From Tannerella sp. (GTDB lineage Bacteria > Bacteroidota > Bacteroidia > Bacteroidales > Tannerellaceae), in the NCBI GenBank assembly GCA_031289515.1, contig JAITPH010000152.1:1-26581 (forward strand): DNA of 26,581 nucleotides, given 5' to 3'. Shown here one piece after another: positions 7,263-16,371 of the stretch (its first letter is position 1; each line of letters starts with the position of its first letter). A program made the position numbers and the translations under genes. The notes below the pieces were generated by a model, which searched no databases, was not told the DNA's origin, and was given only the letters and a program-made list of their open reading frames with translations.

Positions 7263-9158
7263 ATGGAAACATTAAAGCATGAATGCGGCGTTGTGCAGAT
7301 ACGGCTTCTAAAGCCGCTGGAATACTATCACAAGAAATACGGTACCTGGATGTACGCGCTCCACAAACTCTACCTGCTGATGGAGAAACAGCACAACCGC
7401 GGACAGGAAGGCGCCGGGCTTGCCTGCGTAAAGATTGAAGCCAGGCCGGGAGACGAATACATGTTCAGGGAAAGGGCGACGGGAACAGGCGCCATCACCG
7501 AGATATTCGACAGCGTGTACCGGAATTTCAAGGACACGCCGGCCGAACTGCTGAAAGACCCGCTGTATGCCAAGACAAGCCTGCCTTTCGCCGGCGAACT
7601 TTACATGGGACATCTCAGGTACAGCACAACAGGCAAAACCGGACTGTCGTACATTCATCCCTTCCTTCGCCGCAACAACTGGCGGGCGCGAAACCTCGCC
7701 GTTTGCGGCAATTTCAACATGACAAACGTCACCGAGATATTTCAGGAAATAACGTCGACAGGACAGCATCCCCGCAATTATTCCGATACATACTTCATTC
7801 TCGAACAGCTTGGGCACAGGCTCGACCGCGAAGCCGAACGCCTGTTTCAGAAATACGGAAACGAAGGTCTGAAAAATATCGACATCACTCAGGCGATAGA
7901 AGAAAACATCGACCTGTCCAACGTAATAGAAAAAGCCGCATCGACGTGGGACGGCGGCTATGTCATCTGCGGCATTACCGGCAGCGGCGAATCGTTTGCC
8001 ATACGCGATCCGTGGGGCATACGCACCGCATTCTACTATCATGACGACGAAATAGCGGTGCTTGCTTCGGAACGCCCGGTTATTCAAACGGTCATGAACG
8101 TCGATATAAACGACATAAAAGAGCTGCAACGGGGCGAAGCAATCCTGATAAACAGCAAGGGCGAGATAAGGACAAATCAAATACTTGAGCCGAAAGAACT
8201 CACCGCCTGCTCTTTCGAGCGCATCTATTTCTCGCGCGGAAGCGACATCGACATCTACAAAGAGCGCAAACAGCTTGGAGAGAATCTCGTTGAGACGATA
8301 CTCGAAAAGATTGACCGCGACATCGAAAATACCGTCTTCTCGTTCATCCCCAACACCGCCGAAGTAGCATATTTCGGAATGATGGAAGGACTGCAAAAAT
8401 ATCTCGACCGCCTCAAGACGACGCAGATTCTGGAAAAAGGCAACTCGATAACGGAAGAGGAAATAAGGAAAATACTGTCGCAGCGCATTCGCAATGAAAA
8501 GGTCGCGTTGAAAGACATCAAGCTGCGCACGTTTATAGCCGAAGGCAACAGCCGCAACGGTCTGGCGGCTCACGTCTACGACATAACCTACGGAAGCATC
8601 GTTCCGGCGAAAGACAATCTTGTAGTCATCGACGACAGCATCGTTCGCGGCACGACGCTCAAGCAAAGCATCATAAGCATCCTCGACCGTCTGAATCCGA
8701 AAAAAATAATCATAGTATCGTCGTCGCCACAGATACGGTACCCCGATTATTACGGCATCGACATGTCGAGCATGAACGAATTTATAGCATTCAAGGCGGC
8801 AATCGGGTTGCTCGAAGACCGCAGGCAGGAAAACATCATCATCGACGCATACAACAAAGCCAAGAGACAGCAGATACATACGCGATCGACGATTATAAAC
8901 TACGTAAAAGAGATATACGAGCCGTTCACCGACGAGGACATATCCCGCAAGATAGCCCAAATGCTCAGCGGGCCTGATATTCGGGCGGACATAGAGATTG
9001 TATTTCAGACGCTCGACGGACTTCATGCCGCCTGTCCGAATCATCGGGGCGACTGGTATTTCTCCGGAAAATATCCTACTCCGGGAGGCGCGCGTATGGT
9101 CAATCAGGCGTTTATAAACTATATGGAAGAAATATATTTTAAACAGGACAACAAATGA
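7263..9158 (+). CDS. PurF-like class II glutamine amidotransferase / phosphoribosyltransferase of the carAB operon
   Basis: The 631-residue protein has an N-terminal Ntn glutamine amidotransferase domain (8 to about 300). C8 would be the nucleophile after removal of a seven-residue propeptide, supported by R119 (GHLRYSTTG), N150 (CGNFNMTN) and D175 (YSDTYF). The C-terminal phosphoribosyltransferase domain (about 310-560) has the PRPP loop VVIDDSIVRGTT at 454-465 and the conserved FERIYFSRGSD. It is longer than classical PurF (about 470-510) and has an insertion around 375-425. The Cys that binds the Fe-S cluster in the B. subtilis enzyme (PCFYGID) is Asp here (PDYYGID), so no cluster is expected. 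It could make phosphoribosylamine for purine synthesis, but the 4-bp overlap with carA suggests a job tied to glutamine or ammonia supply for carbamoyl phosphate. Its true substrate is not known to me. Confidence 0.8.
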   Translation: METLKHECGVVQIRLLKPLEYYHKKYGTWMYALHKLYLLMEKQHNRGQEGAGLACVKIEARPGDEYMFRERATGTGAITEIFDSVYRNFKDTPAELLKDPLYAKTSLPFAGELYMGHLRYSTTGKTGLSYIHPFLRRNNWRARNLAVCGNFNMTNVTEIFQEITSTGQHPRNYSDTYFILEQLGHRLDREAERLFQKYGNEGLKNIDITQAIEENIDLSNVIEKAASTWDGGYVICGITGSGESFAIRDPWGIRTAFYYHDDEIAVLASERPVIQTVMNVDINDIKELQRGEAILINSKGEIRTNQILEPKELTACSFERIYFSRGSDIDIYKERKQLGENLVETILEKIDRDIENTVFSFIPNTAEVAYFGMMEGLQKYLDRLKTTQILEKGNSITEEEIRKILSQRIRNEKVALKDIKLRTFIAEGNSRNGLAAHVYDITYGSIVPAKDNLVVIDDSIVRGTTLKQSIISILDRLNPKKIIIVSSSPQIRYPDYYGIDMSSMNEFIAFKAAIGLLEDRRQENIIIDAYNKAKRQQIHTRSTIINYVKEIYEPFTDEDISRKIAQMLSGPDIRADIEIVFQTLDGLHAACPNHRGDWYFSGKYPTPGGARMVNQAFINYMEEIYFKQDNK

Positions 9159-10255
9159 ATCCGACAAAGGCAACATTAATTTTAGACGACGGCAGCAAGT
9201 ACGAAGGATACAGTTTCGGAGCCGGAAAAGGCGTTATGGGGGAAGTGGTCTTCAACACCTCGATGAGCGGCTACCCCGAAAGCCTAACCGATCCGTCGTA
9301 TGCAGGACAGTTGATGGTTCTCACCTACCCTTTGATAGGCAATTACGGCGTACCAAACAGAAACATGCTGCCAAGCGGCGTCTCGTCATTCATGGAAAGC
9401 GGGCGCATACATGCGGAAGCTCTTATCATCAGCGATTACAGCTATGAGTGCAGTCACTGGAATTGCGCCGGAACGCTCGACGAATGGCTTAAAGAAGAAG
9501 GCATACCGGGCGTGCACGGAATCGACACGCGGGCGCTGACAAAACGGCTTCGCGAACACGGAGTGATGATAGGACGCATCATCATCGGCGACGACGCCGA
9601 ACAGTCTGCCGACAGGGAGTTTTCGACGTTCAACTATGAAGAAATAAATTTTGTGGACAAGGTATCGTGCAAGGAAAAGATAATCTACAACGAGGGAAAA
9701 GACCGCAAGCATGTCGTACTTGTAGACTGCGGAGTGAAGCACAACATCATCCGTTGCCTGCAAAAACGCGATCTTGTGATAACCCGCGTGCCGTGGGATT
9801 ACGATTTCAACAGCATCGAATATGACGGCTTGTTCATCAGCAACGGACCCGGCGACCCCGACACCTGCGACGCGGCTGTACAAAACATCCGCAAAGCGCT
9901 CGGCGGCGACAAGCCCATCTGCGGCATTTGCATGGGAAACCAGCTGCTCGCAAAAGCCGGAGGAGCGTCTATTTACAAACTCAAATACGGTCACCGCAGC
10001 CACAACCAGCCGGTGCGTATGGCGGGAAGCAACAAATGTTATATCACATCGCAAAATCACGGCTACGCGGTTGATAACAATACGCTCGGCAGCGACTGGG
10101 AGCCGCTTTTCATCAACATGAACGACGGCACTAACGAAGGCGTCCGCCACAGGACGAAACCGTTCTTCTCGTCGCAGTTTCACCCCGAAGCAAGCAGCGG
10201 CCCGACAGATACGGAATTTATTTTCGACCGATTCGTAGAAATGTTACATAAATAA
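9155..10255 (+). CDS. carA: Carbamoyl-phosphate synthase, small (glutaminase) subunit
   Basis: This 366-residue protein is close to the usual CarA length. The N-terminal CPSase small-chain domain (about 1-150) begins with ATLILDDGSKYEGYSFGA and contains FNTSMSGYPESLTDPSY. The class I glutaminase domain follows (about 185-365) with nucleophile C259 in CGICMGNQLL and the His-Glu pair H343/E345 in FHPEASSGP. The residue after GICMG is Asn262, where many CarA proteins have His. It releases ammonia from glutamine and channels it to CarB for carbamoyl phosphate, the shared precursor of pyrimidines and arginine. Its ATG overlaps the preceding stop (ATGA), so it is translationally coupled to the PurF-like gene; carB starts 2 bp after its stop. 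Confidence 0.97.
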   Translation: MNPTKATLILDDGSKYEGYSFGAGKGVMGEVVFNTSMSGYPESLTDPSYAGQLMVLTYPLIGNYGVPNRNMLPSGVSSFMESGRIHAEALIISDYSYECSHWNCAGTLDEWLKEEGIPGVHGIDTRALTKRLREHGVMIGRIIIGDDAEQSADREFSTFNYEEINFVDKVSCKEKIIYNEGKDRKHVVLVDCGVKHNIIRCLQKRDLVITRVPWDYDFNSIEYDGLFISNGPGDPDTCDAAVQNIRKALGGDKPICGICMGNQLLAKAGGASIYKLKYGHRSHNQPVRMAGSNKCYITSQNHGYAVDNNTLGSDWEPLFINMNDGTNEGVRHRTKPFFSSQFHPEASSGPTDTEFIFDRFVEMLHK

Positions 10256-10257
10256 TC

Positions 10258-13200
10258 ATGGAAAGAAAAGATATAAAAAAAGTATTGCTTCTTGGCTCGG
10301 GAGCATTGAAGATAGGCGAAGCGGGCGAATTTGACTATTCAGGCTCGCAGGCGCTGAAAGCCTTGAAGGAAGAAGGCATCCGTACCGTGCTTATCAATCC
10401 CAACATTGCAACGGTGCAGACGTCGGAAGGTGTTGCCGACAAGGTTTATTTCCTCCCCGTCACGCCTTTTTTCGTCGAAAAGGTATTGGAAAAGGAACGT
10501 CCCGAAGGCATAATGCTGGCTTTCGGCGGACAGACTGCCCTTAACTGCGGCGTCGCTTTATTTAAGGAAGGAATACTCGAAAAATATGACGTCAGCGTAC
10601 TCGGAACGCCTGTTCAGGCTATCATCGACACCGAAGACCGCGAACTGTTTGTAGAAAAGCTAAACGAAATAAACATCAAGACTATTCGCAGTCAGGCAGT
10701 CGAAAACGCGCAGGACGCCCGCCGGGCAGCCCGGGAACTCGGCTATCCGGTCATCATCCGCGCCGCTTACGCGCTGGGAGGACTTGGCAGCGGATTCTGC
10801 GATAACGAAGACGAACTCAACGTCGTAGTAGAAAAAGCGTTCTCGTTCTCGCCGCAGGCGCTTGTCGAAAAAAGCCTCAAGGGATGGAAAGAAATCGAGT
10901 ACGAAGTCGTGCGCGACTGTTACGACAATTGCATCACGGTCTGTAATATGGAAAACTTCGACCCTCTGGGCATACATACCGGCGAAAGCATCGTCATAGC
11001 GCCGTCGCAAACGCTTACTAACGCCGAATATCACAAATTGCGCGAGCTTGCAATCCGCATCATCCGGCATATAGGAATAGTCGGCGAGTGCAACGTGCAG
11101 TACGCGCTCGACCCGGAAAGCGAAGATTACCGCGTGATAGAAGTCAATGCCCGCCTTTCGCGTTCGTCGGCGTTAGCGTCAAAAGCAACCGGATACCCGC
11201 TGGCTTTCGTCGCCGCCAAGTTGGGCTTGGGATACGGTCTTTTCGAACTGAAAAACTCCGTCACCAAAACGACGTCTGCTTTCTTCGAGCCGGCTTTGGA
11301 CTATGTAGTATGCAAGATACCGCGCTGGGACTTGGGAAAATTTCAAGGCGTAGCGCGCGAACTCGGCAGCAGCATGAAATCGGTGGGCGAAGTAATGTCC
11401 ATCGGTCGTACTTTCGAGGAAGCGATACAAAAAGGTCTTCGCATGATAGGGCAGGGCATGCACGGCTTCGTCGAAAACAAGGAAATAGTCATAACCGACG
11501 TCGACAAGGCGCTGAACGAGCCTACCGATCGGCGGATTTTTATCATCAGCAAGGCTTTCCGCGCCGGTTATACGGCAGACCAGATACATGATCTTACGAA
11601 GATAGACAAATGGTTTCTTTATAAACTTCAGAATATAATCCGGACGGCCGAACGGCTCGAAACGCTCTCGTCGCTCGACGATTGCGAAAGCGACAGCGAC
11701 AAGCGCGAACTGCTTCGCCTCGCAAAGATACAGGGATTCTCCGATTTTCAGATTGCACGCGCCGTCTGGAAAGACAGGATGGAAGACGTCAATCAGGAAG
11801 AAGTCCGCAAACTGCGCAAACGGCTTGGCATAACGCCTGTAGTGAAGCAAATCGACACGCTGGCGGCCGAATATCCGGCGCAGACCAACTATTTGTACCT
11901 TACTTACAGCGGTATAGAGCACGACATGCAATATCTCGGCGACCGCAAATCAATCGTAGTGCTCGGCTCGGGCGCTTACCGCATCGGCTCGTCGGTAGAG
12001 TTCGACTGGTGCGGAGTGCAGGCGCTCAACACTATCCGCAAGGAAGGCTATCGCTCGGTTATGATAAACTACAATCCCGAAACCGTCTCGACCGACTATG
12101 ACATGTGCGACCGGCTATATTTCGACGAACTGACGTTAGAGCGCGTCCTTGACATCGTCGAACTCGAAAACCCGCACGGCGTAATCGTTTCGACAGGCGG
12201 ACAGATACCGAACAACCTCGCTGTGCGCCTCGACGAAAACAACATACCTTTGCTCGGCACAACGGCAAAAAGTATAGACAACGCCGAAGACCGTCACAAG
12301 TTTTCGGCAATGCTCGACCGCATCGGAGTAGACCAGCCGCGATGGAAAGAGCTTTCGACGCTTGAAGAAGTAAACGCTTTCGTCGAAGAAGTAGGATTTC
12401 CCGTGTTGGTGCGTCCGAGTTACGTGCTTAGCGGCGCGGCAATGAACGTCTGTTCAAACGCGGAAGAGCTTGTTCGCTTCCTCAATGTGGCGGCGAACGT
12501 AAGCAAGAAACACCCGGTCGTAGTAAGTCAGTTCATCGAATACGCCAAGGAAGTGGAAATGGACGCCGTAGCCGAAAAAGGCGAGATGGTAATATACGCC
12601 ATCTCCGAGCATATCGAGTTTGCCGGCGTGCACAGCGGCGACGCGACGATACAGTTTCCGGCGCAAAAACTATACGTCGAGACGCTGCGCCGCATAAAAA
12701 ACATAAGCCGCAAGATAGCAAAAGAACTTGACATCTCCGGGCCGTTCAATATCCAATACCTTGCAAAAGGTAATGACATCAAGGTAATTGAATGTAACCT
12801 CAGAGCGTCGCGCAGCTTTCCCTTTGTCAGCAAAGTACTGAAAATAAACTTTATAGACATTGCCACCCGCGTGATGCTCGGACTGCCTGTCGAGAAGTTC
12901 AGCGGCAGCGCTTTCGACCTTGATTATGTCGGCATTAAGGCTTCGCAATTCTCGTTCAACCGCTTACAGAAAGCCGACCCTGTTCTGGGCGTTGATATGG
13001 CTTCGACCGGCGAAGTAGGCTGTCTCGGCGACGATACTTCGGAGGCAATGCTCAAGAGTATGCTTTCGGTAGGTTATCGCATACCCGAAAAAGCCGTATT
13101 GCTGTCTACCGGCACGGCGAAGCAGAAAGTAGCCATGCTCGACGCTTCGCGTATGCTTCAGGAAAAAGGCTACAAGCTGTATGCGACCGGCGGCACTTAT

Positions 13201-13491
13201 AATTTTCTGAAAGATAACGGAATAGACAGCACGCACGTCTACTGGCCGAGCGAAAGCAGCATGAAGCCGCAGGCGCTCGACCTGCTTCACGGTCACGAGG
13301 TAGACATGGTAGTCAATATTCCGCGCGACCTTTCTGCCGGAGAGCTTGATAACGGCTACAAAATACGCCGCGCCTCGATTGACCTGAACATTCCGCTACT
13401 GACTAACTCCCGCCTCGCTGATGCGTTCATTACAGCGTTTTGCACGCTTAAACCGGACGATATACAGATAAAAAGCTGGGACGAATACTGA
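10258..13491 (+). CDS. carB: Carbamoyl-phosphate synthase, large subunit
   Basis: At 1077 residues this is a full-length CarB. It shows the family's internal duplication: the first half starts with KKVLLLGSGALKIGEAGEFDY (quoted in parts: KKVLLLGSGALKIG, EAGEFDYSG) and the second with KSIVVLGSGAYRIGSSVEFD near residue 564, each followed by an ATP-grasp domain. The first makes carboxy phosphate and carbamate, the second phosphorylates carbamate. The C-terminal MGS-like regulatory domain (about 945-1077) includes EKGYKLYATGGTYNFLKDNG; in E. coli this is where UMP, IMP and ornithine bind, so allosteric control is plausible. It is the last gene of the operon. Downstream 13492-13570 holds no clear terminator but contains the next promoter. 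Confidence 0.98.
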   Translation: MERKDIKKVLLLGSGALKIGEAGEFDYSGSQALKALKEEGIRTVLINPNIATVQTSEGVADKVYFLPVTPFFVEKVLEKERPEGIMLAFGGQTALNCGVALFKEGILEKYDVSVLGTPVQAIIDTEDRELFVEKLNEINIKTIRSQAVENAQDARRAARELGYPVIIRAAYALGGLGSGFCDNEDELNVVVEKAFSFSPQALVEKSLKGWKEIEYEVVRDCYDNCITVCNMENFDPLGIHTGESIVIAPSQTLTNAEYHKLRELAIRIIRHIGIVGECNVQYALDPESEDYRVIEVNARLSRSSALASKATGYPLAFVAAKLGLGYGLFELKNSVTKTTSAFFEPALDYVVCKIPRWDLGKFQGVARELGSSMKSVGEVMSIGRTFEEAIQKGLRMIGQGMHGFVENKEIVITDVDKALNEPTDRRIFIISKAFRAGYTADQIHDLTKIDKWFLYKLQNIIRTAERLETLSSLDDCESDSDKRELLRLAKIQGFSDFQIARAVWKDRMEDVNQEEVRKLRKRLGITPVVKQIDTLAAEYPAQTNYLYLTYSGIEHDMQYLGDRKSIVVLGSGAYRIGSSVEFDWCGVQALNTIRKEGYRSVMINYNPETVSTDYDMCDRLYFDELTLERVLDIVELENPHGVIVSTGGQIPNNLAVRLDENNIPLLGTTAKSIDNAEDRHKFSAMLDRIGVDQPRWKELSTLEEVNAFVEEVGFPVLVRPSYVLSGAAMNVCSNAEELVRFLNVAANVSKKHPVVVSQFIEYAKEVEMDAVAEKGEMVIYAISEHIEFAGVHSGDATIQFPAQKLYVETLRRIKNISRKIAKELDISGPFNIQYLAKGNDIKVIECNLRASRSFPFVSKVLKINFIDIATRVMLGLPVEKFSGSAFDLDYVGIKASQFSFNRLQKADPVLGVDMASTGEVGCLGDDTSEAMLKSMLSVGYRIPEKAVLLSTGTAKQKVAMLDASRMLQEKGYKLYATGGTYNFLKDNGIDSTHVYWPSESSMKPQALDLLHGHEVDMVVNIPRDLSAGELDNGYKIRRASIDLNIPLLTNSRLADAFITAFCTLKPDDIQIKSWDEY

Positions 13492-13530
13492 AAATTTTGC
13501 GAAAAACTTTTCTTTTCTCAAAAAAATACC

Positions 13531-13538
13531 TACATTTG
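13531..13538 (+). promoter_or_regulatory. Probable cls promoter (-7 box)
   Basis: TACATTTG matches TAnnTTTG and lies 32 bp before the cls ATG. The expected -33 position (about 13508-13512) holds only a T-rich run without TTTG, so strength is uncertain. Some readthrough from carB cannot be excluded, as no hairpin terminator separates them. Confidence 0.55.
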
Positions 13539-13570
13539 TTGCATGGTCTAAGAATTATCAATTAAGCAAA

Positions 13571-15013
13571 ATGTTAACTAATATGGGTATTTCGGCAGTT
13601 ATCGGCACAATCTTCATAGTACTGTACAGTTTTACTACCATAGGATTGGCGCTGTTGGTGTTGTTGGAAAACCGCAACCCGCTGAAGACAATCCCTTGGG
13701 TTATAGTGTTGATTTTCATACCAGGAATCGGATTAATCGTTTATTACTTCTTCGGTCGCGACAACCGCCGGATTCGCATCATTTCGAGACGCATCTACAA
13801 GCGTTTCCTGAAACTCGACCACAAGGAAATCAAGAAGCAGAAGCAGATATTCAACGAATTGCCCGGTCAGTTTCTGCCGTTGGCCAATCTGCTGAAAAAC
13901 AGCAACTATTCGGCAATATTCAAGGGGAGCGACGTCTCGGTCTTCACTAACGGCAGCGATATGTTCGACGTGCTGATGGAAGATATGAGAAGCGCGCAGA
14001 GCCACATTCATCTTCAATACTACATTTTTCAGGACGACGTCATAGGAAATGCCGTCAGAGATCTCCTTATGGCGAAAGCCCGCGAAGGCGTGAAAATACG
14101 AGTGATTTACGACGACGTAGGCAGTTGGGACACGAAAAACAGTTTCTTTCAGGATATGAAAAAAGAAAATATCGAGATATATCCGTACCTGAAAGTCGTT
14201 TTTCCGATACTTACGAGCAAGGTCAATTACCGCAATCACCGCAAGAACGTAGTAATAGACGGCAAAGTAGGCTATATGGGAGGAATGAATATCGCAGACC
14301 GCTATATCGGGGGCGACAGGCTGGGATTGTGGCGCGACAGTCATTTCAGGATTACCGGACCTTCCGTAAACGGACTGCAATCGGCGTTCCTGCTTGATTG
14401 GTACGGCGTAAGCCATCAACTGCTGAAAGGCGAAGATTATTATCCGGAACTGCCGATATACTCGGATATGAAAATGCAAATTGCAATGAGCGGGCCTTCA
14501 AGCCATTGGCGCACCCTGATGCACGCTTACATCTTCATCATATCCAATGCCAAGAAATATATTTACATACAAACGCCCTATTTCCTGCCTACCGAAGCGC
14601 TCAATCAGGCTCTCCAGATGGCGGCGCTCGGCAATATCGACGTGCGGCTGATGATTCCCAAACGCTCGGATACGAAATCGGCGCATCTGGCAACTCTTTC
14701 GTATATCGACAAAATGCTCGAAGCGGGCGTGAAAGTTTATCTGTACGACCGGGGATTCCTTCATTCAAAGCTACTTGTGGTCGATGACATGATGACGTGC
14801 TTCGGGTCAGCGAACTTCGATTTCCGCAGTTTCGAACATAATTTCGAGATAAACGCTTTCGTTTACCAGCGCAATTTCGCCGTTAAGATGAAGGAGATAT
14901 TCCTGCAAGACATGCGTAGCTGCAAGGAAGTGGTCTATTCCGTATGGCGCAAGCGTCCTTTGACGGAGCGTTTGGCGGAATCGTTCATGCGGCTGTTTGC
15001 GCCGCTGTTATGA
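13571..15013 (+). CDS. cls: Cardiolipin synthase (phospholipase D family)
   Basis: The 480-residue length fits bacterial ClsA-type enzymes. Two hydrophobic segments at about 7-31 and 42-61 anchor it in the inner membrane, with a basic stretch after the second. Two HKD (HxKxxxxD) motifs are complete: H223/K225/D230 in HRKNVVIDG and H398/K400/D405 in HSKLLVVDD, each followed by a typical GGMN or GSANFD segment. By family it transfers a phosphatidyl group between two phosphatidylglycerol molecules to give cardiolipin and glycerol. It appears to be a single-gene unit; its stop overlaps the end of rsmD on the other strand by a few bases (15008-15013), leaving no room for a separate terminator. Confidence 0.94.
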   Translation: MLTNMGISAVIGTIFIVLYSFTTIGLALLVLLENRNPLKTIPWVIVLIFIPGIGLIVYYFFGRDNRRIRIISRRIYKRFLKLDHKEIKKQKQIFNELPGQFLPLANLLKNSNYSAIFKGSDVSVFTNGSDMFDVLMEDMRSAQSHIHLQYYIFQDDVIGNAVRDLLMAKAREGVKIRVIYDDVGSWDTKNSFFQDMKKENIEIYPYLKVVFPILTSKVNYRNHRKNVVIDGKVGYMGGMNIADRYIGGDRLGLWRDSHFRITGPSVNGLQSAFLLDWYGVSHQLLKGEDYYPELPIYSDMKMQIAMSGPSSHWRTLMHAYIFIISNAKKYIYIQTPYFLPTEALNQALQMAALGNIDVRLMIPKRSDTKSAHLATLSYIDKMLEAGVKVYLYDRGFLHSKLLVVDDMMTCFGSANFDFRSFEHNFEINAFVYQRNFAVKMKEIFLQDMRSCKEVVYSVWRKRPLTERLAESFMRLFAPLL

Positions 15014-15547
15014 CTTTATGAAAATGCTGAAATTGACCGCCCCATAGACGCGGCGTTGACTGAAAAAGGGAACGGCCGAGAAGTCGTTTCCCTTGGAATG
15101 TTCCATTACAAACACGCCTCCGTCGCGCAGGATATTTTTTTCGACAATCAGACGCGGAACGTCCGCAAGCACAGGCAAATCATACGGCGGATCGGCAAAA
15201 ACGAAGTCGAACGACTGCTCCGGAACGGAATTTATATATCGAAAGACATCGCCTCTGATAATGTTCAGCGCCTCCGTCTTCAATTCTTTTGCCACTTTGG
15301 CAATGAAAACGGCATGAGCCTTGTCCTGCTCGACCGAAGTCACGGCACGACAGCCTCTCGACAGCAATTCAAAAGAAATACCGCCCGTACCGGCAAACAA
15401 GTCAAGCGCATCCGCTCCGTCCAGATCAACGAGATTCATCAGGACGTTAAACAGATTTTCTTTGGCGAAATCCGTTGTCGGGCGCGCCTTGAACGACGAT
15501 GGAATCTGAAATCTGCGACGTCCGTAAATACCGCTTACAATCCGCAT
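15008..15547 (-). CDS. rsmD: 16S rRNA (guanine966-N2)-methyltransferase
   Basis: This 179-residue protein begins MRIVSGIYGRRRF, the usual RsmD start, followed by ARPTTDFAKENLFNVL. The SAM-binding motif ALDLFAGTGGISFE is at 47-60 and the catalytic DPPY at 119-122, as expected for an N2-guanine methyltransferase. By family it methylates G966 of 16S rRNA on the assembling small subunit. Its start lies inside the 3' end of the DUF3822 gene (13-bp overlap), implying translational coupling; it is last of a three-gene minus-strand group and converges with cls. Confidence 0.93.
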   Translation of the reverse strand: MRIVSGIYGRRRFQIPSSFKARPTTDFAKENLFNVLMNLVDLDGADALDLFAGTGGISFELLSRGCRAVTSVEQDKAHAVFIAKVAKELKTEALNIIRGDVFRYINSVPEQSFDFVFADPPYDLPVLADVPRLIVEKNILRDGGVFVMEHSKGNDFSAVPFFSQRRVYGAVNFSIFIKS

Positions 15548-16362
15548 TCCGTCAAGGTAACTATGTCCATAAAACAGTTGGCATTCAACGGCGCTTTATA
15601 ACTCACGACCGCAGGCTCGACATAATCCAGCCGTCCGATATAGCTGCGAACCATCGACATGGCTTCCTGACAGACAGTCTTATTTCCGTAAAAATGAAGG
15701 CAATCATCAAACTGATTAATATCAAGCCGCTTACATACGTACATTACATAATATATAATGTCATTGCCTGTTTCGTAGTCGAAAGAGTTGACAAACAAAA
15801 GTTCGTCGCGCATGAAACAAACGACGTCGAAATAGTTGTCGTAAACGGCGACATACATCTGTTTGGAGAAAATGGCGAGGCTCTCTTTCTGCCATGCAAG
15901 CAGCATCGGCGACAACGAATGGACAAATTGCGGACTGACGAGCGAGCGCGCCAGAAACTCGTATACTTCGGTATCGACCTCGAATATCAGCGTCGAGCTA
16001 AGATCATTCAGCGGTTGCGCGATAATCTTCTTCGACTTGTCTTCCTTGTGACAGAATTTGAACAGCAAATCCTTGTTTTTCTCAACGTAAACGCTGTCAG
16101 GCGTTAAAGTATACTTCCCGGACGGACAAACGACATAAACGGACTTATAGATGTATGAAAGACAGATATTGTCGAAGAATATATTTTTCAACGACTGAAT
16201 CATGTTCACGTCGCCGTCGAAAGAGGCCGTTTCGTAGAAAAAACTGCCCCTTTCGCCTTTAATATATCCCGAAAAAGAAAGTCCACCCGACGATAGCCGG
16301 ATGGATACTTCATACTTCTCCGAATTATCGGTAGTCAGCGTGTCCGGAACGCGTATTGCCAT
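15535..16362 (-). CDS. DUF3822 family protein of unknown function
   Basis: A 275-residue soluble protein without signal peptide or membrane helix. Its overall pattern (an N-terminal SIRLSSGGLSFSGYI strand pair, a central VYVVCPSGKYTLTPDSVY, and a C-terminal HFYGN followed by a short helix) and its position directly upstream of rsmD match the Bacteroidota-specific DUF3822 family. The alternating beta strands suggest a two-domain fold, but I make no functional claim. It lies 9 bp after the preceding membrane-anchored gene and overlaps rsmD by 13 bp, so the three are almost certainly one transcript. A role linked to rRNA maturation is suggested only by that neighbour. Confidence 0.8.
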   Translation of the reverse strand: MAIRVPDTLTTDNSEKYEVSIRLSSGGLSFSGYIKGERGSFFYETASFDGDVNMIQSLKNIFFDNICLSYIYKSVYVVCPSGKYTLTPDSVYVEKNKDLLFKFCHKEDKSKKIIAQPLNDLSSTLIFEVDTEVYEFLARSLVSPQFVHSLSPMLLAWQKESLAIFSKQMYVAVYDNYFDVVCFMRDELLFVNSFDYETGNDIIYYVMYVCKRLDINQFDDCLHFYGNKTVCQEAMSMVRSYIGRLDYVEPAVVSYKAPLNANCFMDIVTLTECGL

Positions 16363-16371
16363 GATAATCGG

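Noticed and set aside
7308..9176. Minus-strand open frame of 622 codons opposite the PurF-like gene
   Set aside because: It mirrors the PurF-like frame, has no recognisable motifs, and is explained by the codon bias of the real gene.
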